Below are positions 13,324 through 25,672 of a stretch of 64,000 nt of DNA, piece by piece (the first letter of the stretch is position 1; each line of letters opens with the position of its first letter). Source of the DNA: Nemertoderma westbladi (lineage: Eukaryota > Xenacoelomorpha > Nemertodermatida > Nemertodermatidae); assembly GCA_032718475.1 (NCBI GenBank), contig JAUCBJ010000491.1:55950-119949 (forward strand), given 5' to 3'. Below the pieces are notes generated by a model. The model made no database searches, was not told the DNA's origin, and saw nothing but the letters and a program-made list of their open reading frames with translations. The translations under genes were made by a program, and so were the position numbers.

Positions 13324-14123
13324 TAGCGGTGTGTGCCGGATATCCGGCCGGGCCGGAATTCCGGCTGGATTTTGAGAAAAAAAATCCGGTTCCGGATCCC
13401 GCCGTAATTCAATTTTTTGAACGGATTTCCATTTCCGCGAATTGTTGACAAATTTAGAATTAATGTAAATTAAAAAAAAAACATCAAACAAATTTTCCTT
13501 TAAATTCAAACAAATTTAAACATAAGCAAATACAATGGAACACAATGCATTTTTTCTTAGTTTGTTTGTATCATATTCATTCATATTATGAATATAATAA
13601 AGTCTAAAGCAGAGCCTTTAAGACTATCTACATGCTGAGCCGGAGCTGAAGCGACTGACTACTTTTTGCCAACAATATTTGTATTTGGTTGGGCTCAGCC
13701 TCCTCACTAACATTTAATATAGTACACGTATGCTCATATATACTAATTATAACTAGTCAATAATTATTATATTGTCTCCGTGCGAAAACGTTGAAGTTAG
13801 ATTGTTATGTTATATTATATTATTATTTTCTCTGTGTCATTAGGACCTGAAACCTTTCCTCCTGTGAATGCGATCTTACCGGTATGTTTCCTGCGTCGAT
13901 AGGTCCCGTATCTGTCGACGCAGGACCTAACGGACCAAATGGCGCGGCACTCTCCCTCTGGCTCTGTTCATATATACAGGTAGAATTAGCTGATTCAGGA
14001 AAAAGTGATGATATATAAAAAAAAATCTGGCTTTGGCCGGAATTCCGGCCGGATTTTTTTTTACAAATCCGGCTCCGGTTCCGGCATGGCCGGTTTGAAA
14101 ATGGTCAATCCGGCACATCCATA
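13324..14123. mobile_element. Non-autonomous hAT-like element (800 bp) in an intron
   Basis: The element is bounded by an 8-bp target duplication CATAGTTG (13316-13323 and 14124-14131). Its ends are imperfect inverted repeats: TAGCGGTGTGTGCCGGAT on the left and TATGGATGTGCCGGAT as the complement of the right end. GC-rich subterminal blocks of CCGG/GGAATTCCGG lie at about 13330-13400 and 14030-14110, and the core is AT-rich. No transposase is encoded. An 8-bp duplication and TA-start ends fit the hAT superfamily. It takes up 800 of the 948 bases between two exons, leaving both splice sites intact. Confidence 0.85.
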
Positions 14124-14170
14124 CATAGTTGTAACATTTGTTATGACATAATGTAACTATTATGTTATAC

Positions 14171-14285
14171 CTATCTGTATAGGTAGTTGACCCTCCTGAA
14201 GACTCTTTAAACCGATAACTTCGGCGCGTTCTTTTACCAGAAGAGAATCACGATGGACAATCTCCAACCGCAATTCATCTACTTT
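14171..14285 (-). CDS. Coiled-coil exon (115 bp)
   Basis: The acceptor CCGTTACTTTTCAG precedes 14285 and the donor CAGATAG|GTATAAC follows 14171. The exon enters in phase 0 with KVDELRLEIVHRD and reads SLLVKERAEVIGLKSLQE and further, 38 codons plus one base. That one base joins AA of the next exon to make a Glu codon, which supports both borders. An alternative acceptor (TTATTAACAG) lies 19 bases upstream. The sequence is heptad-like with E, L and K at regular spacing. No family is recognised. Confidence 0.72.
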
Positions 14286-14840
14286 CTGAAAAGTAACGGA
14301 CAGCCTGTTAATAAGAGTAAAAGAAAAGTTAAAGGATACCACTAGGTGTTGTACCAGCGTTCTTCCGAGGTCCGAGCCGTTTCAGTATATTGGGCCCCAT
14401 CACGTTAACCCTCTCAACCACTATGTCTTCTCACACATTGTGACTCATTTATCCCCCCTGCATTAGTTGATAAACTATTCATAAATTATGCATTATAGTT
14501 ATAGTTTGTTACAATTTACATTGATGCTTCTTTACTTTTCATAATGTTGATTATTATATTAAATATTTGGAAGACTTTCAAGTTCTAGAGATAATATTAT
14601 ATTTAGATATAATGCTTGGTAAATAATGTAGAACATTATTTTACTATATTCGAAAAATTAATTTTGTGAAAATTTTTTTTTTATAGTGAAATATGTTTCA
14701 CGTTATTTCTACTTGACGTTCCAACACTTCCAAATTAACGTTCTTTCTTGTGAAAACTACATTCTCAAGACAAGAAAATCTTGAAAGTTTGATTAGGGAA
14801 AATACCCCGATGTGGATAAGTAGAGCCAAATATACAGTTA
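14286..14840 (-). other. Intron remnant, AT-rich, no feature seen
   Basis: This is the 3' part of the large intron that also holds the poly-G-ended element and the 34-bp array. I see no open frame, RNA gene or repeat in it. Confidence 0.6.
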
Positions 14841-15380
14841 TTAAGGGGGGGGGGGGGGGGGGGGGTACACCCCCCCTCAGGTCAAAATTTTCGTTTTTTG
14901 TTTTTTTATTTCATCTAGAGTAGAATTTAATGCGGATTTCAAATCTGGAAACGGCTTAGCGAGATCTCTTTTACTTCTCGAGTAATGGTTGGTTTTCCGT
15001 CTGTATGTCTGTCTGTCTGTCCATCGAAATAATAAAAAGGGCATAAAATAAGCAATCTGAAATGTTTGCTGTTAGGAGTTTTCTTAATGTCGATGTTTGT
15101 TTTCATATTTGGAATTATCTAATCACTATGTCTGTATTTGTCTGTCTGTCTGTTTGTATGTCTGTCTGTCTGTCAACATCTCCGTCAAATTTTAATTAAT
15201 ATAAATTTAATAGATATTTGTGACATTACATATTGATATGTATTACATATTGAACAGTTGTCTAATGGACTTGTTGTCTACTAGTAATAACAAATGTGAA
15301 CAATCATATAACAATGGCTAGTAAAAATAATTCTGGGAAACAACCATAAACTTATTTTTTTTTAATTCCGCAGGCTCTAA

Positions 15381-15770
15381 GAATAATTCACGTGCTGCGC
15401 GAAGTTTTCATGTGCTACATGAACTTTTCATGTGCCGCGTGAAGGCTTCTCATTCTGATCAAAATAAAAAGCTTTCCGAGGTGCTCGATTAATTAACGTG
15501 CTTTGTGAAGAATTTAAGTGCTACGTGAAACCTTCACCTGCTGCGCAAATGTCTCACGTGCTGCGCGAAGGTTTCACGTGCTGCACAAAGCTTAATGTTC
15601 TGTGTAAAGGCTTATTATAAAATTATGTGGAAATTTTTATATAATTTTGAATGCTTCTTAAGGTTGTCTCATTATTCCATGACTATTTATTACTAAATGA
15701 CGAAATAGTATGCGGTCAAATTAATACGCCAAAATAAAATTTGTTCACGTGCTGCGCGAAGTGTTTTTTG
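15381..15770 (+). repeat. Degenerate CACGTG (E-box) repeat
   Basis: Eight to nine diverged copies of a short module of the type CACGTGCTGCGCGAAG occur here, spaced about 20-45 bases apart, with one isolated copy at about 15745. Variants include CATGTGCTACATGAA and CATGTGCCGCGTGAA. CACGTG is the canonical E-box, but no gene start is evident nearby, so function is unproven. Confidence 0.6.
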
Positions 15771-16309
15771 GCAAGCACTCTAAAATTATTTTAACACGTT
15801 GTTAAAAGTGGGTAGGGGTTTTTTTGAACCAAATTTCATGAAATCCATTGAAAAATCACAAAATATGGACAGGGGATAACCAATGGGAAAAGAAAAGGAG
15901 ATACCAGTACTGAAAATAGCGGGAACATTTGAAATATATTGTTCTTAAACTTTAAATGCGTTTATCTCGGAATTGTATTTTTCACATTCAAAATACTACT
16001 ACTCAGCCATTTCTTAACCAATTTTCGAAATTTTTTTTTTGTTTGATTTCTTTTCGGGTTTTGATCAAAAGTTATCGGTTAGAATTTTGAATTGTGCCAT
16101 ATTAATTTCTTGAAATTAGTTAATATCTATTAAATAATAATTAATATTAGTTAATAATATTTAAAAAATATTTAAGACCTAAATAAAAAATGTAACCGAT
16201 AAGTTTTGTGGAGCCGAGGATGCTGATTCAGAAAAACCAAGTTTCGAAAATTTTCACCTAAAATTGTGAGACTAGTAGTGTTTTTAGTGAAATTAACAAT
16301 TTCGCTGGT

Positions 16310-16326
16310 GGCCGCTAGAGGGCGAC
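16310..16326 (+). promoter_or_regulatory. CTCF-like motif
   Basis: GGCCGCTAGAGGGCGAC fits the CTCF core consensus (CC-C-AG--GGCG). Similar motifs occur at 36458, 38752, 41884 and 42117, mostly inside repeats. Binding is not shown by sequence. Confidence 0.4.
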
Positions 16327-16494
16327 GCAAATTTGCAAATTTTTTTTGAACCCAATCTTTGGTCATATGTTAATCCCCCGAAAGGTATAAAATATACAAA
16401 ACTACACACAAGCAGAAATTATAGCCATTTGCAAAAATGGTCCATAGGGGGGTGTACCCCCCCCCCCCCTTAATTAGGGGGGTGGTGGATTATT

Positions 16495-19400
16495 TCCCTC
16501 TCCCCTTACCTTTTCTGTACTATTGTCTCTGCTTCCCTCTTACCTTTTCTGTACTATTGTCTCTGCTTCCCTCTTACCTTTACTGTACTATTATCTCTGC
16601 TTCCCTCTTACCTTTTCTGTACTATTGTCTCTGCTTCCCTCTTACCTTTACTGTACTATTGTCTCTGCTTCCCTCTTACCTTTTCTGTACTATTGTCTCT
16701 GCTTCCCTCTTACCTTTTCTGTACTATTGTCTCTGCTTCCCTCTTACCTTTTCTGTACTATTGTCTCTGCTTCCCTCTTACCTTTTCTGTACTATTGTCT
16801 CTGCTTCCCTCTTACCTTTTCTGTACTATTGTCTCTGCTTCCCTCTTACCTTTTCGGTACTATTGTCTCTGCTTCCCTCTTACCTTTTCTGTACTATTGT
16901 CTCTGCTTCCCTCTTACCTTTTCTGTACTATTGTCTCTGCTTCCCTCTTACCTTTTCTGTACTATTGTCTCTGCTTCCCTCTTACCTTTTCTGTACTATT
17001 GTCTCTGCTTCCCTCTTACCTTTACTGTACTATTGTCACTGCTTCCCTCTTACCTTTACTGTACTATTGTCTCTGTTTCCCTCTTACCTTTTCTGTACTA
17101 TTGTCTCTGCTTCCCTCTTACCTTTTCTGTACTATTGTCTCTGCTTCCCTCTTACCTTTTCTGTACTATTGTCTCTGCTTCCCTCTTACCTTTTCTGTAC
17201 TATTGTCTCTGCTTCCCTCTTACCTTTTCTGTACTATTGTCTCTGCTTCCCTCTTACCTTTTCTGTACTATTGTCTCTGCTTCCCTCTTACCTTTTCTGT
17301 ACTATTGTCTCTGCTTCCCTCTTACCTTTTCTGTACTATTGTCTCTGCTTCCCTCTTACCTTTTCGGTACTATTGTCTCTGCTTCCCTCTTACCTTTTCT
17401 GTACTATTGTCTCTGCTTCCCTCTTACCTTTTCTGTACTATTGTCTCTGCTTCCCTCTTACCTTTTCTGTACTATTGTCTCTGCTTCCCTCTTACCTTTT
17501 CTGTACTATTGTCTCTGCTTCCCTCTTACCTTTACTGTACTATTGTCTCTGCTTCCCTCTTACCTTTACTGTACTATTGTCTCTGCTTCCCTCTTACCTT
17601 TTCTGTACTATTGTCTCTGCTTCCCTCTTACCTTTTCTGTACTATTGTCTCTGCTTCCCTCTTACCTTTACTGTACTATTGTCACTGCTTCCCTCTTACC
17701 TTTACTGTACTATTGTCTCTGCTTCCCTCTTACCTTTTCTGTACTATTGTCTCTGCTTCCCTCTTACCTTTTCTGTACTATTGTCTCTGCTTCCCTCTTA
17801 CCTTTTCTGTACTATTGTCTCTGCTTCCCTCTTACCTTTTCTGTACTATTGTCTCTGCTTCCCTCTTACCTTTTCTGTACTATTGTCTCTGCTTCCCTCT
17901 TACCTTTACTGTACTATTGTCTCTGCTTCCCTCTTACCTTTTCTGTACTATTGTCTCTGCTTCCCTCTTACCTTTTCTGTACTATTGTCTCTGCTTCCCT
18001 CTTACCTTTTCTGTACTATTGTCTCTGCTTCCCTCTTACCTTTTCTGTACTATTGTCTCTGCTTCCCTCTTACCTTTTCTGTACTATTGTCTCTGCTTCC
18101 CTCTTACCTTTTCTGTACTATTGTCTCTGCTTCCCTCTTACCTTTTCTGTACTATTGTCTCTGCTTCCCTCTTACCTTTTCTGTACTATTGTCTCTGCTT
18201 CCCTCTTACCTTTTCTGTACTATTGTCTCTGCTTCCCTCTTACCTTTACTGTACTATTGTCTCTGCTTCCCTCTTACCTTTTCTGTACTATTGTCTCTGC
18301 TTCCCTCTTACCTTTTCTGTACTATTGTCTCTGCTCCCCTCTTACCTTTTCTGTACTATTGTCTCTGCTTCCCTCTTACCTTTTCTGTACTATTGTCTCT
18401 GCTTCCCTCTTACCTTTTCTGTACTATTGTCTCTGCTTCCCTCTTACCTTTTCTGTACTATTGTCTCTGCTTCCCTCTTACCTTTTCTGTACTATTGTCT
18501 CTGCTTCCCTCTTACCTTTTCTGTACTATTGTCTCTGCTTCCCTCTTACCTTTTCTGTACTATTGTCTCTGCTTCCCTCTTACCCTTTCTGTACTATTGT
18601 CTCTGCTTCCCTCTTACCCTTTCTGTACTATTATCTCTGCTTCCCTCTTACCTTTTCTGTACTATTGTCTCTGCTTCCCTCTTACCTTTTCTGTACTATT
18701 GTCTCTGCTTCCCTCTTACCTTTTCTGTACTATTGTCTCTGCTTCCCTCTTACCTTTTCTGTACTATTGTCTCTGCTTCCCTCTTACCCTTTCTGTACTA
18801 TTGTCTCTGCTTCCCTCTTACCCTTTCTGTACTATTGTCTCTGCTTCCCTCTTACCTTTTCTGTACTATTGTCTCTGCTTCCCTCTTACCTTTTCTGTAC
18901 TATTGTCTCTGCTTCCCTCTTACCTTTTCTGTACTATTGTCTCTGCTTCCCTCTTACCTTTTCTGTACTATTGTCTCTGCTCCCCTCTTACCTTTTCTGT
19001 ACTATTGTCTCTGCTTCCCTCTTACCTTTTCTGTACTATTGTCTCTGCTTCCCTCTTACCTTTTCTGTACTATTGTCTCTGCTTCCCTCTTACCTTTTCT
19101 GTACTATTGTCTCTGCTTCCCTCTTACCCTTTCTGTACTATTGTCTCTGCTTCCCTCTTACCTTTTCTGTACTATTGTCTCTGCTTCCCTCTTACCTTTA
19201 CTGTACTATTGTCTCTGCTTCCCTCTTACCTTTTCTGTACTATTGTCTCTGCTTCCCTCTTACCTTTTCTGTACTATTGTCTCTGCTTCCCTCTTACCTT
19301 TACTGTACTATTGTCTCTGCTTCCCTCTTACCTTTACTGTACTATTGTCTCTGCTTCCCTCTTACCTTTTCTGTACTATTGTCTCTGCTTCCCTCTTACC

Positions 19401-22400
19401 TTTTCGGTACTATTGTCTCTGCTTCCCTCTTACCTTTACTGTACTATTGTCTCTGCTTCCCTCTTACCTTTTCGGTACTATTGTCTCTGCTTCCCTCTTA
19501 CCTTTTCTGTACTATTGTCTCTGCTTCCCTCTTACCTTTTCTGTACTATTGTCTCTGCTTCCCTCTTACCTTTTCTGTACTATTGTCTCTGCTTCCCTCT
19601 TACCCTTTCTGTACTATTGTCTCTGCTTCCCTCTTACCTTTTCTGTACTATTGTCTCTGCTTCCCTCTTACCTTTTCGGTACTATTGTCTCTGCTTCCCT
19701 CTTACCTTTTCGGTACTATTGTCTCTGCTTCCCTCTTACCTTTTCGGTACTATTGTCTCTGCTTCCCTCTTACCTTTTCGGTACTATTGTCTCTGCTTCC
19801 CTCTTACCTTTTCTGTACTATTGTCTCTGCTTCCCTCTTACCTTTTCGGTACTATTGTCTCTGCTTCCCTCTTACCTTTTCGGTACTATTGTCTCTGCTT
19901 CCCTCTTACCTTTACTGTACTATTGTCTCTGCTTCCCTCTTACCTTTTCGGTACTATTGTCTCTGCTTCCCTCTTACCTTTTCTGTACTATTGTCTCTGC
20001 TTCCCTCTTACCTTTTCGGTACTATTGTCTCTGCTTCCCTCTTACCCTTTCTGTACTATTATCTCTGCTTCCCTCTTACCTTTACTGTACTATTGTCTCT
20101 GCTTCCCTCTTACCTTTACTGTACTATTGTCTCTGCTTCCCTCTTACCTTTTCTGTACTATTGTCTCTGCTTCCCTCTTACCTTTACTGTACTATTGTTT
20201 CTGCTTCCCTCTTACCTTTTCTGTACTATTGTTTCTGCTTCCCTCTTACCTTTTCTGTACTATTGTTTCTGCTTCCCTCTTACCTTTTCGGTACTATTGT
20301 CTCTGCTTCCCTCTTACCTTTTCTGTACTATTGTCTCTGCTTCCCTCTTACCTTTTCGGTACTATTGTCTCTGCTTCCCTCTTACCCTTTCTGTACTATT
20401 ATCTCTGCTTCCCTCTTACCTTTACTGTACTATTGTCTCTGCTTCCCTCTTACCTTTACTGTACTATTGTCTCTGCTTCCCTCTTACCTTTTCTGTACTA
20501 TTGTCTCTGCTTCCCTCTTACCTTTACTGTACTATTGTTTCTGCTTCCCTCTTACCTTTACTGTACTATTGTTTCTGCTTCCCTCTTACCTTTTCTGTAC
20601 TATTGTTTCTGCTTCCCTCTTACCTTTTCTGTACTATTGTCTCTGCTTCCCTCTTACCTTTTCTGTACTATTATCTCTGCTTCCCTCTTACCTTTTCTGT
20701 ACTATTGTCTCTGCTTCCCTCTTACCTTTTCTGTACTATTGTCTCTGCTTCCCTCTTACCTTTTCTGTACTATTGTCTCTGCTTCCCTCTTACCTTTTCT
20801 GTACTATTGTCTCTGCTTCCCTCTTACCTTTTCTGTACTATTGTCTCTGCTTCCCTCTTACCTTTTCTGTACTATTGTCTCTGCTTCCCTCTTACCTTTT
20901 CTGTACTATTGTCTCTGCTTCCCTCTTACCTTTTCTGTACTATTTTCTCTGCTTCCCTCTTACCTTTTCTGTACTATTGTCTCTGCTTCCCTCTTACCTT
21001 TTCTGTACTATTGTCTCTGCTTCCCTCTTACCTTTTCTGTACTATTGTCTCTGCTTCCCTCTTACCTTTTCTGTACTATTGTCTCTGCTTCCCTCTTACC
21101 TTTTCTGTACTATTGTCTCTGCTTCCCTCTTACCTTTTCTGTACTATTGTCTCTGCTTCCCTCTTACCTTTTCTGTACTATTGTCTCTGCTTCCCTCTTA
21201 CCTTTACTGTACTATTGTCTCTGCTTCCCTCTTACCTTTTCTGTACTATTGTCTCTGCTTCCCTCTTACCTTTTCTGTACTATTGTCTCTGCTTCCCTCT
21301 TACCTTTTCTGTACTATTGTCTCTGCTTCCCTCTTACCCTTTCTGTACTATTGTCTCTGCTTCCCTCTTACCTTTTCTGTACTATTGTCTCTGCTTCCCT
21401 CTTACCTTTTCTGTACTATTGTCTCTGCTTCCCTCTTACCTTTTCTGTACTATTGTCTCTGCTTCCCTCTTACCTTTTCTGTAATATTATCTCTGCTTCC
21501 CTCTTACCTTTTCTGTACTATTATCTCTGCTTCCCTCTTACCTTTACTGTACTATTGTCTCTGCTTCCCTCTTACCTTTTCTGTACTATTGTCTCTGCTG
21601 TACTATTATCTCTGCTTCCCTCTTACCTTTTCTGTACTATTGTCTCTGCTTCCCTCTTACCTTTTCTGTACTATTGTCTCTGCTTCCCTCTTACTTTTTC
21701 TGTACTATTGTCTCTGCTTCCCTCTTACCCTTTCTGTACTATTATCTCTGCTTCCCTCTTACCTTTTCTGTACTATTATCTCTGCTTCCCTCTTACCTTT
21801 TCTGTACTATTATCTCTGCTTCCCTCTTACCTTTTCTGTACTATTATCTCTGCTTCCCTCTTACCTTTTCTGTACTATTGTCTCTGCTTCCTTCTTACCT
21901 TTTCTGTACTATTGTCTCTGCTTCCCTCTTACCTTTTCTGTACTATTGTCTCTGCTTCCCTCTTACCTTTTCTGTACTATTGTCTCTGCTTCCCTCTTAC
22001 CTTTACTGTACTATTGTCTCTGCTTCCCTCTTACCTTTACTGTACTATTGTCTCTGCTTCCCTCTTACCTTTACTGTACTATTGTCTCTGCTTCCCTCTT
22101 ACCTTTTCTGTACTATTGTCTCTGCTTCCCTCTTACCTTTTCGGTACTATTGTCTCTGCTTCCCTCTTACCCTTTCGGTACTATTATCTCTGCTTCCCTC
22201 TTACCCTTTCTGTACTATTATCTCTGCTTCCCTCTTACCTTTTCTGTACTATTGTCTCTGCTTCCCTCTTACCTTTACTGTACTATTGTCTCTGGTTCCC
22301 TCTTACCTTTACTGTACTATTGTCTCTGCTGCCCTCTTACCCTTTCTGTACTATTATCTCTGCTTCCCTCTTACCTTTTCTGTACTATTGTCTCTGCTTC

Positions 22401-24678
22401 CCTCTTACCTTTTCTGTACTATTGTCTCTGCTTCCCTCTTACCTTTTCTGTACTATTGTCTCTGCTTCCCTCTTACCTTTTCTGTACTATTGTCTCTGCT
22501 TCCCTCTTACCTTTTCTGTACTATTGTCTCTGCTTCCCTCTTACCTTTACTGTACTATTGTCTCTGCTTCCCTCTTACCTTTTCTGTACTATTGTCTCTG
22601 CTTCCCTCTTACCTTTTCGGTACTATTGTCTCTGCTTCCCTCTTACCCTTTCTGTACTATTATCTCTGCTTCCCTCTTACCCTTTCTGTACTATTATCTC
22701 TGCTTCCCTCTTACCCTTTCTGTACTATTATCTCTGCTTCCCTCTTACCTTTTCTGTACTATTGTCTCTGCTTCCCTCTTACCTTTTCTGTACTATTGTC
22801 TCTGCTTCCCTCTTACCTTTTCTGTACTATTGTCTCTGCTTCCCTCTTACCTTTTCTGTACTATTGTCTCTGCTTCCCTCTTACCTTTACTGTACTATTG
22901 TCTCTGCTTCCCTCTTACCTTTTCTGTACTATTGTCTCTGCTTCCCTCTTACCTTTTCTGTACTATTGTCTCTGCTTCCCTCTTACCTTTTCTGTACTAT
23001 TGTCTCTGCTTCCCTCTTACCTTTTCTGTACTATTGTCTCTGCTTCCCTCTTACCTTTTCTGTACTATTGTCTCTGCTTCCCTCTTACCTTTTCTGTACT
23101 ATTGTCTCTGCTTCCCTCTTACCTTTTCTGTACTATTGTCTCTGCTTCCCTCTTACCTTTTCTGTACTATTGTCTCTGCTTCCCTCTTACCTTTTCTGTA
23201 CTATTATCTCTGCTTCCCTCTTACCTTTTCTGTACTATTGTCTCTGCTTCCCTCTTACCTTTTCTGTACTATTGTCTCTGCTTCCCTCTTACCTTTTCGG
23301 TACTATTGTCTCTGCTTCCCTCTTACCTTTACTGTACTATTGTCTCTGCTTCCCTCTTACCTTTACTGTACTATTGTCTCTGCTTCCCTCTTACCTTTTC
23401 TGTACTATTGTCTCTGCTTCCCTCTTACCTTTACTGTACTATTGTCTCTGCTTCCCTCTTACCTTTTCGGTACTATTGCCTCTGCTTCCCTCTTACCTTT
23501 TCTGTACTATTGTCTCTGCTTCCCTCTTACCTTTTCTGTACTATTGTCTCTGCTTCCCTCTTACCTTTTCTGTACTATTGTCTCTGCTTCCCTCTTACCT
23601 TTTCGGTACTATTGTCTCTGCTTCCCTCTTACCTTTTCTGTACTATTGTCTCTGCTTCCCTCTTACCTTTTCTGTACTATTGTCTCTGCTTCCCTCTTAC
23701 CTTTTCGGTACTATTGTCTCTGCTTCCCTCTTACCTTTTCTGTACTATTGTCTCTGCTTCCCTCTTACCTTTACTGTACTATTGTCTCTGCTTCCCTCTT
23801 ACCTTTTCGGTACTATTGTCTCTGCTTCCCTCTTACCTTTTCTGTACTATTGTCTCTGCTTCCCTCTTACCTTTTCTGTACTATTGTCTCTGCTTCCCTC
23901 TTACCTTTTCTGTACTATTGTCTCTGCTTCCCTCTTACCTTTTCTGTACTATTGTCTCTGCTTCCCTCTTACCTTTTCTGTACTATTGTCTCTGCTTCCC
24001 TCTTACCTTTTCTGTACTATTGTCTCTGCTTCCCTCTTACCTTTTCTGTACTATATTGTCTCTGCTTCCCTCTTACCTTTTCTGTACTATTGTCTCTGCT
24101 TCCCTCTTACCTTTTCTGTACTATTGTCTCTGCTTCCCTCTTACCTTTACTGTACTATTGTCTCTGCTTCCCTCTTACCTTTACTGTACTATTGTCTCTG
24201 CTTCCCTCTTACCTTTTCTGTACTATTGTCTCTGCTTCCCTCTTACCTTTTCTGTACTATTGTCTCTGCTTCCCTCTTACCTTTTCTGTACTATTGTCTC
24301 TGCTTCCCTCTTACCTTTTCTGTACTATTGTCTCTGCTTCCCTCTTACCTTTTCTGTACTATTGTCTCTGCTTCCCTCTTACCTTTACTGTACTATTGTC
24401 TCTGCTTCCCTCTTACCTTTTCTGTACTATTGTCTCTGCTTCCCTCTTACCTTTTCTGTACTATTGTCTCTGCTTCCCTCTTACCCTTTCTGTACTATTG
24501 TCTCTGCTTCCCTCTTACCTTTACTGTACTATTGTCTCTGCTTCCCTCTTACCTTTTCTGTACTATTGTCTCTGCTTCCCTCTTACCTTTTCTGTACTAT
24601 TGTCTCTGCTTCCCTCTTACCTTTTCTGTACTATTGTCTCTGCTTCCCTCTTACCTTTTCTGTACTATTGTCTCTGCT
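16495..24678 (-). repeat. 34-bp minisatellite spanning an exon/intron border (about 240 copies)
   Basis: A 34-bp unit is repeated over 8.2 kb. On the minus strand every unit contains ACAGAAAAGGTAAGAGG, a near-ideal 5' splice site (AAG|GTAAGA). The right-most 24 bases (24655-24678) are the last 24 coding bases of the exon at 24655-24810, and the next 10 bases are its intron start; together these make one unit. The array therefore derives from, or has overwritten, the exon end. Variants are few (TTTACTG for TTTTCTG, TCGGTA for TCTGTA, TTATCTC for TTGTCTC). Partial units occur near 21597 and 24054. Since 34 is not a multiple of 3, the plus strand is open in all three frames for thousands of codons, which is an artefact. 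Confidence 0.97.
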
Positions 24679-24810
24679 ATCCCGAAGACCTTTCATCTTC
24701 TCCAACTCTGCCTGGGTGGTTTCCAGCTCCAACTGAGTCTCTTGTAGAAGTCGACCTAAGTCTTCCATGTCCTTGGATAGATTGTAATCAGCTTCGTCTA
24801 AACGCATAGC
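24655..24810 (-). CDS. Coiled-coil exon (52 codons) whose donor seeded the 34-bp array
   Basis: The acceptor TATTTGTTAG precedes 24810 and the donor AAAAG|GTAAGAGG follows 24655. The exon is phase 0 at both ends: AMRLDEADYNLSKD, a leucine/glutamate-rich middle (LLQETQLELETTQAELEKMK), then GLRDSRDNSTEK. This is a classic heptad pattern. The last eight codons are repeat sequence. If the first donor is skipped, an in-frame TAG appears eight codons later, so only the exon-proximal donor gives a full-length protein despite about 240 identical donors downstream. The following exon is at 14285-14171, more than 10 kb away. Confidence 0.82.
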
Positions 24811-25090
24811 CTAACAAATACAACATCATTCATAAAAGTTTATGACCTAAGAGGATATCGGTGCTACTGCGCAATGTAAAAAACTTTTTTTGTAAAAAAC
24901 GTAAAAATTTTCTACGTGATTATTTTTTCTCTTTCCATAAATAATTTTGACATCGGGGGTGTTTTGCATTGCACAAGCTGTATGTAAACAATACACATAA
25001 TGTGAGAATAATAATATAAGATAAATGATAATATGAGAATAATAAAGAATAATACATAATGTGACAAAACACCGTAAGTCTGTCAGTTAC

Positions 25091-25672
25091 TGTAAGCGGA
25101 TCCAATTCCCTGTACTACCCAGCGGAAAATAGGGAAAGTGGCATTTTACCAATTACAATTGGCTAGGTGACATTACCAATATAATGTCACCTAACAACCA
25201 AAGAGGCAATATACATTGCCAGCCACAAAGAGAGATGAGAGGCTACACGCCATCTCAGGGGGACAAAGGAAGCTAGCACGTGGGTATCAGAGAACAGGGA
25301 GTGCCAAGGGAGGGAAGAATAGATTAGCCAATGGTGGGGCAGATTACCATCTGATTGGGATGCATCCATTGGCCAGGCCAAGTTCCAATATTCCATATGT
25401 GTTAGTAATATAACCGTTGCCTTTATTATCTGTTGTTCAGTTGGTTTGTGTAGAGTTGTGGAAGCAAGACAGTTTAGACCGTCGTCATTAACCGTGCTAT
25501 TATTGTATTCTGACATTACGAACAACTGCCACTAAAAACTCAGTTATTCTATCGGCCTCCGGCCTTTTAGATACCACAAGCCTTTCAGCAGCCAACGGAC
25601 GCGGCGACGCGTACTATCCCACAGCAAACACACCGGTCGGGATTCCCTCGCCAACTCGGGGATCCCGTCACA
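25091..25672. mobile_element. Solo LTR of an LTR retrotransposon (582 bp)
   Basis: The sequence starts TGTAAGCGGATCC and ends CCCGTCACA, with TG..CA termini. It is flanked by the 5-bp direct repeat GTTAC (25086-25090 and 25673-25677). There is no internal region or second LTR, so this is a solo LTR left by recombination. A 5-bp duplication fits Ty3/Gypsy or BEL elements. It lies within an intron of the coiled-coil gene, between the exons at 26142-26297 and 24655-24810. Confidence 0.88.

Larger units (their letters stand above)
14841..16473. mobile_element. 1.6-kb element with poly-G terminal inverted repeats
   Basis: The left end is TTAA, then a run of 21 G (14845-14865), then TACACCCCCC. 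The right end is the complement: GGGGGGTGTAC, a C run, then TTAA at 16470-16473. TTA flanks both sides (14838-14840 and 16474-16476), fitting a 3-bp target duplication. The interior has no coding frame. It contains GTCT microsatellites (about 15001-15022 and 15127-15175), a CACGTG-rich degenerate repeat and a CTCF-like motif. It sits at the left edge of the 34-bp array. A 3-bp TTA duplication recalls PIF/Harbinger-type elements, but the ends are too simple to assign. Confidence 0.65.

Noticed and set aside
16437-24809. A 2790-codon plus-strand frame (and 2684, 1653 and 1020 codon frames) of hydrophobic repeats such as SASLLPFLYYCLCF
   Set aside because: All three plus frames are open because the 34-bp unit happens to lack stops on that strand. 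The array is on the antisense side of the coiled-coil gene and shows no start context or domain.
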